A stretch of 64,000 bases of DNA from Desulfoscipio gibsoniae DSM 7213 (GTDB taxonomy: Bacteria; Bacillota; Desulfotomaculia; Desulfotomaculales; Desulfallaceae): NCBI RefSeq assembly GCF_000233715.2, contig NC_021184.1, positions 2,814,001-2,878,000 on the forward strand, written 5' to 3'. Below the pieces are notes generated by a model. The model did no database searches and was not told the DNA's origin. It saw only the letters and a program-made list of their open reading frames with translations. This document shows, piece by piece, positions 52,969 through 61,662 of the stretch. The position numbers were made by a program, and so were the translations under genes. How positions within the stretch are numbered: position 1 is the first letter of the stretch; each line of letters starts with the position of its first letter.

Positions 52969-53856
52969 ATGCGCAAGGTATTCAAAGTATTGCCATTGGC
53001 AGCGGTGCTGGTATTGCTGACTGCCGTGTTGTTCGGCTGTGGTGGCGGAGACGGAGGCGGCGATGTACAGGGTAAAATCGTCGGTATTGAGCCCGGAGCC
53101 GGGATTATGAGCGCCACGGAAGCAGCCATAGAGGAGTATGGGCTGGACTATCAGCTGCAGGACAGCAGCAGTGCGGCCATGGCAGCATCCTTGAAAAAAG
53201 CAATTGATAATGAAGAATGGATAGTGGTAACCGGATGGACACCGCACTGGAAGTTTGCCCAGTGGGACCTTAAATATTTGGACGACCCTAAGGAAGTTTA
53301 CGGCGGTGAAGAACACATCGCCACCATCGCACGCACTGGTTTAGCCAGTGATAATCCGGAAGTCCATGAAATGCTGGACAAGTTTTATTGGGCACCCGCA
53401 GACATGGAAGCTGTTATGCTGGATATCCAGGACGGCATGACCCCCGATGAAGCTGCCGACAAGTGGATTCAGGATAACCAGGACAGAGTTAACGAGTGGC
53501 TCCCTGCCCAAGAGGCCGCCGAAAAAGGTAAAGTAACCCTGGGCTACGTTGAATGGGATTCCGAAATTGCCAGCACCCACGTGGTAAAGAATGTTTTAGA
53601 GGACATGGGCTATGAAGTTGAGGCAATTGCCGTGGATGCCGGTATTATGTGGACAGGTATTGGCAACGGCGATTTTGACGCCATTGTTTCAGCCTGGCTG
53701 CCCGGAACTCATGGTGATTATTATGATAAAGTTAAAGATAATGTGGATAACCTGGGGGCCAACCTGGAAGGTGCTAAAATAGGCCTGGTGGTACCGACCT
53801 ACGTGACCATAGATTCCATAGAGGAACTTAACGATGCAAAGGACAAATTCCAATAA
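52969..53856 (+). CDS. opuAC: Glycine betaine-binding lipoprotein
   Basis: 295 residues from an ATG behind AAAGGGGGAG. A signal peptide ends in the lipobox LFGC (Cys24), then a Gly-rich linker. The OpuAC/ProX fold shows GIEPGAGIMSATEAAIEEYG, WIVVTGWTPHWKFAQWDLKY with the Trp residues that cage betaine, and DFDAIVSAWLPGTHGDYYDK. It catches betaine outside the membrane for OpuAB. A terminator follows directly. Confidence 0.96.
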   Translation: MRKVFKVLPLAAVLVLLTAVLFGCGGGDGGGDVQGKIVGIEPGAGIMSATEAAIEEYGLDYQLQDSSSAAMAASLKKAIDNEEWIVVTGWTPHWKFAQWDLKYLDDPKEVYGGEEHIATIARTGLASDNPEVHEMLDKFYWAPADMEAVMLDIQDGMTPDEAADKWIQDNQDRVNEWLPAQEAAEKGKVTLGYVEWDSEIASTHVVKNVLEDMGYEVEAIAVDAGIMWTGIGNGDFDAIVSAWLPGTHGDYYDKVKDNVDNLGANLEGAKIGLVVPTYVTIDSIEELNDAKDKFQ

Positions 53857-53867
53857 ACAGCAGTTTA

Positions 53868-53894
53868 AAGGCGGCCCATGGGCCGCCTTATTTT
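53868..53894 (+). terminator. Terminator of the opu operon
   Basis: Arms AAGGCGGCCC and GGGCCGCCTT with a two-base loop, followed by ATTTTTG. Confidence 0.9.
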
Positions 53895-54009
53895 TGCTAA
53901 AACTCAGGTATATTAAAATATACGCTGTACTTTTTAGTCCTGCTTGCTCATTGCGGAAAAGCACCAATATATTGCAAGGCGTAAGACGCAAGTATCCTAA
54001 GTAGTGCGC

Positions 54010-54714
54010 CTAAGATATTTCGGGCTTACTCAGGCTGCCCCTGTATTTGTGCAAATCTGAAATTATGCCATTTATTCGATCAATAGTAGCTTTACTTTTC
54101 CAATATCCCTGTACATCGGTGCACCGGTTTAAACAGCCATATAAAACACTCAGGCGCAAATGAAGTCGCCTTGGCAACAGGGCCACGTCACCGCCCAGCT
54201 TATGCCAGGCTTCTGTAAAAAAAATCGTCTCCCCGGTATGCTTATGACGGTTTTCATACTGCTCACCTTTACCCGCCACCAGGTCATTGATAATGGAACG
54301 ATTTTTTTTGAGCTCCTCCAGCAGCTCATCAATGACAAACAACCTTTTTTCAGTAACCTCCTGCACCCTGATCACCTGGTAATACCACACCGTAACAATT
54401 ACACCGAACAATGTTAACAATCCGCCCAGCGCGGCCTCATTGAATCCCCTGGCGAATTCCGGCGTATTAACGTGCTCACCCAGTGTATCAAACAAACTGG
54501 GAAGAGCATTGGAAAGCCACTCCCAATTAGCCATAATCACGATCAATTCCCTGTTTAAAGACAGGATAACCCATATGATAACGGGGCTAAATATCATAAG
54601 CAGGCATATCAAAAGCTTTTTTATGAATCTAAGTATTTTACGCAGCAAGCGATTGGCCATTGTCATAATAATTTTCTTAAAATGCTGTGCTTTTGATAAA
54701 TTACATTCGTTCAT
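54010..54714 (-). CDS. Two-helix membrane protein, unknown
   Basis: 234 residues from an ATG behind GAGGTGA. A basic N-terminus leads to membrane helix one (LLICLLMIFSPVIIWVILSL, about 34-53); helix two is LGGLLTLFGVIVTVWYYQVI (about 95-114). A cytosolic helical part follows (VTEKRLFVIDELLEELKKNR) and a domain with several aromatic and His residues. I do not recognise the family. It stands alone between the opu operon and acs; a link to osmotic stress is only a guess. Confidence 0.55.
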   Translation of the reverse strand: MNECNLSKAQHFKKIIMTMANRLLRKILRFIKKLLICLLMIFSPVIIWVILSLNRELIVIMANWEWLSNALPSLFDTLGEHVNTPEFARGFNEAALGGLLTLFGVIVTVWYYQVIRVQEVTEKRLFVIDELLEELKKNRSIINDLVAGKGEQYENRHKHTGETIFFTEAWHKLGGDVALLPRRLHLRLSVLYGCLNRCTDVQGYWKSKATIDRINGIISDLHKYRGSLSKPEIS

Positions 54715-54865
54715 TCAGTCACCTCAAAAACTTTTAAAAAAAGTGATACATACAGGCCAACACTTTTTCGCATAAAAAAGCCACCGTATATAACCGGCGG
54801 CGTTCTTATATTATCCACATTCACTTTTTTTTATCCCTGTATTACGCATCATACATCCCGATCAA

Positions 54866-54889
54866 GAGCCGCCCTAAAAACGGCGGCTC
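54866..54889. terminator. Hairpin downstream of acs
   Basis: Arms GAGCCGCC and GGCGGCTC around CTAAAAAC, between the acs stop and the preceding gene; no strong T run. Confidence 0.5.
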
Positions 54890-54944
54890 TTCACCAACAG
54901 GTTCCCACTAACTCGTTAGTCAGACAGTAAATATTTTTATTTGC

Positions 54945-56891
54945 TTAACCTTTCATTTTTGATATAGCATCCTTGATTTCCGTAATGGAGGCCTCTTCTT
55001 CGATTGTGGATAAATCACCCAGTTCTTTACCAATCCAGAGGGTCTTCATTACCCGTCGCATAATCTTACCGCTTCGGGTTTTGGGCAGTGTACCAACGAA
55101 CTGGATATCCCGCATCACCACAATGGCTCCCATGGTGTTGCGCACGTGGGCAATCAGTTCCTTCCTCATTTCCTCGGTAGGTTCATAGCCCTGTTTGAGC
55201 ACTACAAAGGCACAGGCCACCTCACCCCTCAAATCGTCGGGCACCCCGGATACACCAGCCTCAACCACTGCCGGGTGGGATATAAGAGCACTCTCCACCT
55301 CCACTGTGCCGATACGGTGCGCAGCTATTTTTATGACTTCATCAGAACGACCGGCAAAGAATATATATCCGTCTTCATCCATATAAGCAGCATCACCGCA
55401 AAGGTATTTGCCCATGGTAACGGGCAAGCGTTCCCAATAGTTCAATTTATATCCTTCCGTATCTCCCCATAACGTAGAAACCAACCCCGGGAAGGGCTTG
55501 TTAATCACCACAATCCCCTTTTCTCCTGGCGGCAAGGGTTTGCCGTCTTTTTCATCAACCACCTCTGCCACCACGCCGGGTACCGGTATATGGGCCGATC
55601 CCGGTTTAATGGGTACTATGCCAAGACCGTAGGGGTTAGCAAAAATGGGACCGGATGTTTCGGTCTGCCACATGTGATCCATTACCGGAATCCTATTCTC
55701 AAATACCTGTTCCTGCAACCAGGACCAGGCCGGAGGATTTAATGTTTCACCGGCACAGAATATTCTTTCAATGGAACTTAAATCATGCTTACGAGGCTCA
55801 TCTATACCCAGGCGCATCAATCCCCGCACACCGGTCGGTGACAACCACATCGCAGTAGCTTTGTTGCGGGAAGCCACTGCCCACCACATATCCTTGTTGG
55901 GATAATCCGGAGTCCCCTCATATAGCACGGTGGTGCACCCCGTCAGCAGCGGGCCGTATACGTTGTAACTATGTCCCACAATCCACCCGATATCAGATGT
56001 GCAAAGCCAAACATCACTTTCTTTAAGACCATAAATCCACTTACCCATACTATAAACATAAATTTGGTAACCACCATGCTTCTGCACTGTCACCTTGGGT
56101 TTGGCGGTGGTGCCGGATGTAGGCAACAGGAAGAGCGGGTCATTAGCATCCATAATCTCACAAACATCGCTTTGTCCTTCCCCACAGGCCAGGAATTCAT
56201 CCCAATACATATCCCGCCCGGCCGTCATGGGATATTCCATCTCGGTGCTTCTTTTCAGCACAACCACAGTTTTAATTAAATCAGGCGGGCACTTAGCAAT
56301 ACCCTCATCAACAATGGGTTTTAACGGCACAGGCTTACCCCGGCGAGAACCCTCATCCTGAGCAAGTATATAGTTGGCACCCGAGATTTGCAAACGGTCA
56401 GCTACAGCATTAGATGAAAAGCCGGCAAAAATAACCACGTGTATGGCGCCAACCCGGGCACAAGCCAACATAGAGGCAACTGATTCAACCCCGGTGGGCA
56501 TATAAATAGCGACACGGTCACCCTTTTTAACACCTATGCCGCGCAGCGCCTTTGTATATTGTTTAACCAAATCAAACAGCTGAGCGTAAGTAACGGCTTT
56601 GACTTCACCAGTCTCCCCGGACTCAGCCACAATAGCCGCCCTTCCGGACCGCCCCTTTTCGATATTATAATCCAGACAATTATAGCTAATATTCGTTTGT
56701 CCACCTATAAACCATTGAAAGGTGGGGTAATCCCAATTAAAAACTTTATCCCATTTTTTAAACCACTTAATTTCACTCATGGCTTGCTCGGCTGCATGTC
56801 CCCAAAATCCCTCGGTGTCTTCAGCCGCCCAATCAATAAAGTTTTGCACGTTTGGCGGTATTAACCCGGTGCCTACTTTTTTTCTTTCCAT
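54945..56891 (-). CDS. acsA: Acetyl-CoA synthetase (AMP-forming)
   Basis: 648 residues, the usual length. Adenylate-forming motifs include LLPTSGTTAKPKV near 261 (core P-loop, with Ala where Gly is usual), MWQTETSG near 415, YLCGDAAYMDEDGYIFFAGR near 510 and PKTRSGKIMRR near 610, where the Lys is the regulatory acetylation site. It activates acetate (possibly propionate) to its CoA thioester with ATP. The substrate-pocket Trp region MDHMWQTET supports a small acid. It is a single gene with no acetylation-system gene nearby. Confidence 0.92.
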   Translation of the reverse strand: MERKKVGTGLIPPNVQNFIDWAAEDTEGFWGHAAEQAMSEIKWFKKWDKVFNWDYPTFQWFIGGQTNISYNCLDYNIEKGRSGRAAIVAESGETGEVKAVTYAQLFDLVKQYTKALRGIGVKKGDRVAIYMPTGVESVASMLACARVGAIHVVIFAGFSSNAVADRLQISGANYILAQDEGSRRGKPVPLKPIVDEGIAKCPPDLIKTVVVLKRSTEMEYPMTAGRDMYWDEFLACGEGQSDVCEIMDANDPLFLLPTSGTTAKPKVTVQKHGGYQIYVYSMGKWIYGLKESDVWLCTSDIGWIVGHSYNVYGPLLTGCTTVLYEGTPDYPNKDMWWAVASRNKATAMWLSPTGVRGLMRLGIDEPRKHDLSSIERIFCAGETLNPPAWSWLQEQVFENRIPVMDHMWQTETSGPIFANPYGLGIVPIKPGSAHIPVPGVVAEVVDEKDGKPLPPGEKGIVVINKPFPGLVSTLWGDTEGYKLNYWERLPVTMGKYLCGDAAYMDEDGYIFFAGRSDEVIKIAAHRIGTVEVESALISHPAVVEAGVSGVPDDLRGEVACAFVVLKQGYEPTEEMRKELIAHVRNTMGAIVVMRDIQFVGTLPKTRSGKIMRRVMKTLWIGKELGDLSTIEEEASITEIKDAISKMKG

Positions 56892-57092
56892 CGCTTAACA
56901 TTCCTCCCTTTAATATTCATTTAGTTAATTTATAATCTTTCTTAGTATTTATTTATATATAAACTTCACATTTATAATGTTTGAATTTTCTTAATTTAAT
57001 TTATATTTATTTTATTATATTATTGCTGCATCATAAATGGTTTAGCGCTGGAATGCTAAAATTCATCTCCCAATGGTTGTTGAAGTTACTAA

Positions 57093-57130
57093 AAAGAACT
57101 CCCTTCGGTTGAACAAAGGGAGTTCTTTTT
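57093..57130. terminator. Strong bidirectional terminator
   Basis: Arms AAAGAACTCCCTT (57093-57105) and AAGGGAGTTCTTT (57116-57128) with a ten-base loop and a T run on the plus side; A-rich on the other, so T-rich when read as minus. It lies just 3' of the 40-residue minus-strand gene. Confidence 0.75.
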
Positions 57131-57135
57131 TCATC

Positions 57136-57258
57136 TTATTGTTTTATACTGTCTTGCTCTTCCTCCGCTGTCAATTGCGGATCATCCAATTCCCTGCGAT
57201 CGGCATCGGCTGATTTGTTATAATCCCGGGTTCTCTTTTCGAGGTCTTTAAACCCCAT
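57136..57258 (-). CDS. Small acidic protein (40 aa), unknown
   Basis: 40 codons from an ATG behind AAGGGGG, beginning MGFKDLEKRTRDYNKSADAD and ending LTAEEEQDSIKQ. It is hydrophilic, without cysteine or membrane segment. A good ribosome site and its own terminator argue that it is real. Similar tiny charged proteins occur in spore formers, but no family is recognised. Confidence 0.55.
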   Translation of the reverse strand: MGFKDLEKRTRDYNKSADADRRELDDPQLTAEEEQDSIKQ

Positions 57259-57337
57259 TTTTACATACCCCCTTGGTTATTTGGGGATAGTATTTACCAA
57301 AATAATATATTTTATACATCATTTACCAAGTGCAATG

Positions 57338-58015
57338 TCAAAGGTTTTGATATAAATTTTTTTCTTCGATACTTTCCGGCGGCAATTCTTCACCAGTAAC
57401 CATTTGATAAACCATTCTGGCTGAGTCATGGGTACCCACCATTAGCAGTACGTCGCCAGCCTGCAGGGTGGTTTTAGCTTCCGGGGAAAGCATTTCATGA
57501 CCGTTACGATAAATGGACAAGATTGTAGCCCCGGTACGCGCTCTAAAATCAGCTTCAGCCATAGATTTACCAAGCAAGGGCGAATTATGGGGCACCGTCA
57601 CTTCCTCCAGCTTTTGAAGCCGCCCGGCCATCTTAAATGTGTAATCCAAAAGCTGGTTGGTCAGATGATCTATTTCTGTGTTCAGCTTTTCCCTTTCCCT
57701 TAATAGCTCTGTCAATCGCTCCTGAATATCTAATAAAACCTTTTTTTGATTATAATCTGCCAGGTATTCACGGGCAGAGACATCTGATTTTACGACCACG
57801 CCCACTCCGGGCATTACATCAACGATACCCCTTTCCTGAAGTAAAGTTAAAGCCCGCCTAATGGTCTCCGGTGATACATTATATTTACCAGCCAGTGTTG
57901 ACCGGCCAAAAATCTTCTGGCCTATACGGTATTCCCCCCGTACAATACGGGTAGCTATGTCCACCGCAATGGTAATATACCTGGCCAGGTGGACGTGTGA
58001 TCGATGTTCCTGCAT
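57338..58015 (-). CDS. GntR-RCK_C regulator, BusR-like
   Basis: 225 residues. The N-terminal winged helix of GntR type (about 10-75) shows RIVRGEYRIGQKIFGRSTLA, GKYNVSPETIRRALTLLQER and GIVDVMPGVGVVV. A coiled coil follows (about 92-135), then an RCK_C/TrkA-C domain (about 138-210: PHNSPLLGKSMAEADFR, GATILSIYRNG, LQAGDVLLMVGT). This three-part layout is that of BusR, the cyclic-di-AMP-dependent repressor of betaine uptake in lactic bacteria and streptococci. An OpuA operon lies 3.5 kb away, so it is a good candidate regulator of it (inference). Another possibility is control of potassium transport. Confidence 0.85.
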   Translation of the reverse strand: MQEHRSHVHLARYITIAVDIATRIVRGEYRIGQKIFGRSTLAGKYNVSPETIRRALTLLQERGIVDVMPGVGVVVKSDVSAREYLADYNQKKVLLDIQERLTELLREREKLNTEIDHLTNQLLDYTFKMAGRLQKLEEVTVPHNSPLLGKSMAEADFRARTGATILSIYRNGHEMLSPEAKTTLQAGDVLLMVGTHDSARMVYQMVTGEELPPESIEEKNLYQNL

Positions 58016-58193
58016 CGGATATTTACCCCTTCTTTTTTTATTATCATGTACAAATAGAATTATTTAATTCGTATCAGCCAATTAATATGAATTAAATAAT
58101 ACCACAAGAAAATCACTTATTGGGTTACTGCTCAGATATTATCTTTTCCCATACGACCATCTAACTTTCAACTTTCAACACCCGGTACCAGCT

Positions 58194-58862
58194 TTAGTAC
58201 CCCATACCGCAGCAGGACGCTTGCCTGAGTGCCCGTACCGCTGCTGACGGGTCGGCGGCACCAAAAACCGCAGACCCGGCTACCAGCACATTAGCACCGG
58301 CTTTAACAACACCACAGGCTGTTTCCTTATTTATTCCACCGTCCACTTCCAGCAAGACATCTGGTTTTTGTTCCTTTAAAAATTGGCTGATCTGTTTAAT
58401 TTTAGGCAGCATTTGCTGTATAAACTTCTGGCCGCCAAAACCCGGGTTTACTGTCATCACCAGTATCAAATCTAAAAGAGGCAAAACATAGTCCAAACTG
58501 CCGGGCGGCGTAGCCGGGTTAAAAGCCAGACCAGCCTTTTTGCCCGTTTGTTTAATCATTTGCAATGTACGGTGCAAATGTGAACAAGTTTCGATATGCA
58601 CAGTAATTATATCGGCACCGGCAGCAGCAAATTCGTTAATATACCGGTCGGGATTTTCAATCATTAGATGCACATCGAAAACCATATTCGACACCAGCCG
58701 CAATGCCCTGACTACCAGGGGACCAATAGTGATGTTGGGCACAAAATGCCCATCCATTACATCGATATGTAAAAGATCGGCACCGACTTCTTCCACAGCC
58801 CGCACCTGATCACCAAGAATGGCAAAATCAGCAGACAAAATTGAAGGAGCAATTTTAACCAA
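58194..58862 (-). CDS. rpe: Ribulose-phosphate 3-epimerase
   Basis: 222 residues from a TTG behind AAAGGAG. TIM-barrel motifs are KIAPSILSADFAILGDQV, LLHIDVMDGHFVPNITIGP (metal-binding His and Asp), MTVNPGFGGQKFI and EVDGGINKETA. It interconverts ribulose- and xylulose-5-phosphate in the pentose phosphate pathway. It begins one base after the rsgA stop, at the end of the kinase/cell-wall cluster. Confidence 0.96.
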   Translation of the reverse strand: MVKIAPSILSADFAILGDQVRAVEEVGADLLHIDVMDGHFVPNITIGPLVVRALRLVSNMVFDVHLMIENPDRYINEFAAAGADIITVHIETCSHLHRTLQMIKQTGKKAGLAFNPATPPGSLDYVLPLLDLILVMTVNPGFGGQKFIQQMLPKIKQISQFLKEQKPDVLLEVDGGINKETACGVVKAGANVLVAGSAVFGAADPSAAVRALRQASCCGMGY

Positions 58863-58863
58863 A

Positions 58864-59733
58864 CTAATATCTCCTTTCCGCTTCCATAACTTCCGTTAAA
58901 AAGTCCAGGTAATGCCGGTAACGCAGTGCCGAAATACGCCCCCGATCCACGGCATCTTTTACAGCACAGCCCGGTTCCCGGTGGTGCAAGCAGCCCACAA
59001 ACTTACACTGCCCTTCATATACAGCAAACTCAATAAAATAACCCGCCAACTCCTCCCGAAGCATGGGGGGCAAATGCATACTCGAAAAACCCGGAGTGTC
59101 GGCAACCAGACCACCGCCCGCCAGGGGGATCAATTCCACGTGCCTGGTGGTATGCTTGCCCCGTTTCAACTTAGTGCTAATATCCCCTGTTTTCAGTACC
59201 AAACCGGGCTGCAAAGCATTTAGCAAGCTGGACTTACCCACCCCTGAGGGTCCGGCAAATACAGTAATCCGATCTGTTAGAACCTCCCGCAGTTCGTCTA
59301 TATGTGAACCCGTCTTGGCGCTGACCCAGAACACGGCATACCCGGTTTTTTTGTATTGCTTTACAATATCCGGCTCTGTATCACCAACCAGGTCATTTTT
59401 ATTAAAGCAAATCAACGGTGTTATACGTGACGCCAGGGACTGCACCAAAAATCGATCTAATAGCGATGGATTGGGTTCCGGATTGTTGATGGCAAATATA
59501 ATAACGGACTGTTCCACATTGGCCACTGGTGGCCTAACCAGTTCTGTGCTGCGGGGGAGTATATCCTCTACAACACCATCTGTATCATTAATCTGTTTTA
59601 TGCGCACCCGATCACCCACCAGCACCTGGCCCCGCTGCCGGCGAATTTTCCCCCGGATGGCGCAATTTAAAACCTGGTCACCCACCCGCACGAAATAAAA
59701 ACCACCATAGGCCTTTATTATCACTCCATCCAT
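58864..59733 (-). CDS. rsgA: Ribosome small-subunit GTPase RsgA
   Basis: 289 residues. An OB domain comes first (GDRVRIKQINDTDGVVEDIL). The GTPase is circularly permuted: ICFNKNDLV (G4) precedes FAGPSGVGKSSLLNAL (G1, near 158-173), and VADTPGFSSM (G3) comes last. A zinc knuckle CKFVGCLHHREPGC follows. RsgA helps mature the 30S subunit. It sits between prkC and rpe, the conserved Firmicute order. AGGAGGGCC precedes the ATG. Confidence 0.96.
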   Translation of the reverse strand: MDGVIIKAYGGFYFVRVGDQVLNCAIRGKIRRQRGQVLVGDRVRIKQINDTDGVVEDILPRSTELVRPPVANVEQSVIIFAINNPEPNPSLLDRFLVQSLASRITPLICFNKNDLVGDTEPDIVKQYKKTGYAVFWVSAKTGSHIDELREVLTDRITVFAGPSGVGKSSLLNALQPGLVLKTGDISTKLKRGKHTTRHVELIPLAGGGLVADTPGFSSMHLPPMLREELAGYFIEFAVYEGQCKFVGCLHHREPGCAVKDAVDRGRISALRYRHYLDFLTEVMEAERRY

Positions 59734-59743
59734 AAAGGCCCTC

Positions 59744-61615
59744 CTATTTTAATTTTTCATCCCATATTAAGTCTTTATCGATATATACCTCTACCACCCC
59801 ACTACCCACATAAGTTATACTTTTTTCTATTCGGTCGCCGCCTATATGGGAACCAGCGTATTGGACATTGCGACCCTGTATATCTTCCACCACTATCTCC
59901 ACCAGGTGTTCGTCTCCATCATTGGGTATTTCATCCGATATTTTAACAATAGACTCCCTATCCAGGGGCCCGGGACCATTATTCACTACCACACTAACCA
60001 ACGTACCCTCTTCCACCTCTTTGTCCGGTGCAGGAGTCTGATCAATGATTTGTCCCGGTAAAAATCCTGATGCAAATTCTTTTTTAATATCTTCTTCATT
60101 TAGCACTAAATTTATATTTGCCAAAATCGACCGGGCTTCATCCAGAGTATACCGCTTTAAATCAGGTACTTGTTGTTTTTTGGGTTCCGGACCCTTGCTA
60201 ATGGTAACCTTCACCTCTGTACCTTTGGGTACCTGCTCACCAGAGACAGGGGATTGTGACACTATTTTTCCCTTTTCTACTTCAGCATGAAATATTTCAT
60301 CGTCGGAACGGGCGAGTTTTAACCCGACCGCATCTAATTTATACTGAGCCTCATAATCTGTTAACTTATACAGACTGGGCACTTCTCGCAATTCCGGTCC
60401 CTTACTGACCGTTAGGATTATTTCCCGTGGCGGTTTTACTTCCGGATCATCAGGTCCAATGCTCTGTTCTATAACTGTCCCCTTCTCTTCTTCGCTGTAC
60501 TCCTCAGTGATCTTAGGCTGCAAGCCTAGCGCTACCAGCTCTTTCTGGGCCTGTTCCTGAGTCTCGCCAATGACACTGGGCACTTTAAACGGTTCAACGT
60601 TCAAAAAATTGTATAAACCGTATAAACCTCCGGCCATTAGCCCCACCAGCAGCACAAGTACCGCACCCCAAACCCATCTCTGCCTACTCAAGTTTCCAAC
60701 TTTATTAACAATATTAACAGCTTTAGTTTTTTTAGCCGCCCCGGACGCCGCCCTGGCCACCAGTTCATCAGTTGGAATAACCACCGTGGCCTGCCCGGTG
60801 TCTTCAAGGGCCACTTCCAAATAGCGGGCCAGCTCCGCAGCGCTCTTAAACCGGTCTTCAGGTTTCTTTTCCATAGCCCGCATAACCACCGCAGCCAATT
60901 CTGCAGGTACGCTATCATTAACTTCATCAACAGGCTGTGGAGTTTCCTGAATATGTTTTAATGCTACGGCAATGGGACTGTCTCCGCTATAGGGCTGTTT
61001 ACCGGTCAACATTTCATACAGTAAAATACCCACAGCATAAATGTCTGATTTGGCGGTGGCGGTCTCACCCCGGGCCTGTTCAGGACTCAAATAATGTACC
61101 GAACCCATAATGGTGTCAGTGCGGGTAATGGTGCCCGAAGTGGCTTCCATAGCAATGCCGAAATCAGTCAGCTTTGCTCTCCCGTCGTCTGTTACCAGTA
61201 TATTATGCGGTTTAACATCCCGGTGCACAATATGGTTTTCATGGGCATGTTCCAGCGCTTCACAAATCTGCACGGCGAAACGCACGGCATGCTCAGGCGC
61301 AAGCTGTCCGTTTTTACGGATGATGGCCTTGAGGTTATCCCCTTGGATATATTCCATCACCAGGTAGTGAATACCATCTTCCTGGCCTACATCATGAATG
61401 TTGACAATGTTGGGATGGGATAATCTGGCCACGGCCTGGGCTTCACGCCTGAATCGCTTGATAAAATCTTCGTCCGAGGTGAACTCGGGGCGTAAAACCT
61501 TAATGGTCACAAAACGGTTCAGAAAAGTGTCCCGGCCTTTATATACAATGGCCATGCCGCCGCCACCAAGTTTCTCCAGTATCTCATACCTGTTTCCCAG
61601 CATTTTGCCGATCAT
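59744..61615 (-). CDS. prkC: PASTA-domain serine/threonine kinase
   Basis: 623 residues from the ATG at 61615 (GAGGAG upstream). The Hanks-type kinase domain (about 1-270) has LGGGGMAIVYKGRD, HIVHRDVKPHNIL and LTDFGIAM. A membrane helix lies near 335-355, then three PASTA repeats outside (about 360-560), each starting V-P-S/D-L-like and ending in a KGPE/NGPG turn. It binds muropeptides and signals growth, division and spore germination. It follows a PBP gene; the phosphatase gene that often pairs with it would lie beyond the window. Confidence 0.95.
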   Translation of the reverse strand: MIGKMLGNRYEILEKLGGGGMAIVYKGRDTFLNRFVTIKVLRPEFTSDEDFIKRFRREAQAVARLSHPNIVNIHDVGQEDGIHYLVMEYIQGDNLKAIIRKNGQLAPEHAVRFAVQICEALEHAHENHIVHRDVKPHNILVTDDGRAKLTDFGIAMEATSGTITRTDTIMGSVHYLSPEQARGETATAKSDIYAVGILLYEMLTGKQPYSGDSPIAVALKHIQETPQPVDEVNDSVPAELAAVVMRAMEKKPEDRFKSAAELARYLEVALEDTGQATVVIPTDELVARAASGAAKKTKAVNIVNKVGNLSRQRWVWGAVLVLLVGLMAGGLYGLYNFLNVEPFKVPSVIGETQEQAQKELVALGLQPKITEEYSEEEKGTVIEQSIGPDDPEVKPPREIILTVSKGPELREVPSLYKLTDYEAQYKLDAVGLKLARSDDEIFHAEVEKGKIVSQSPVSGEQVPKGTEVKVTISKGPEPKKQQVPDLKRYTLDEARSILANINLVLNEEDIKKEFASGFLPGQIIDQTPAPDKEVEEGTLVSVVVNNGPGPLDRESIVKISDEIPNDGDEHLVEIVVEDIQGRNVQYAGSHIGGDRIEKSITYVGSGVVEVYIDKDLIWDEKLK

Positions 61616-61662
61616 ATTTATTCTCCTCAAAAATCATCTGGCGATTTGCGCGCAATTAAATA

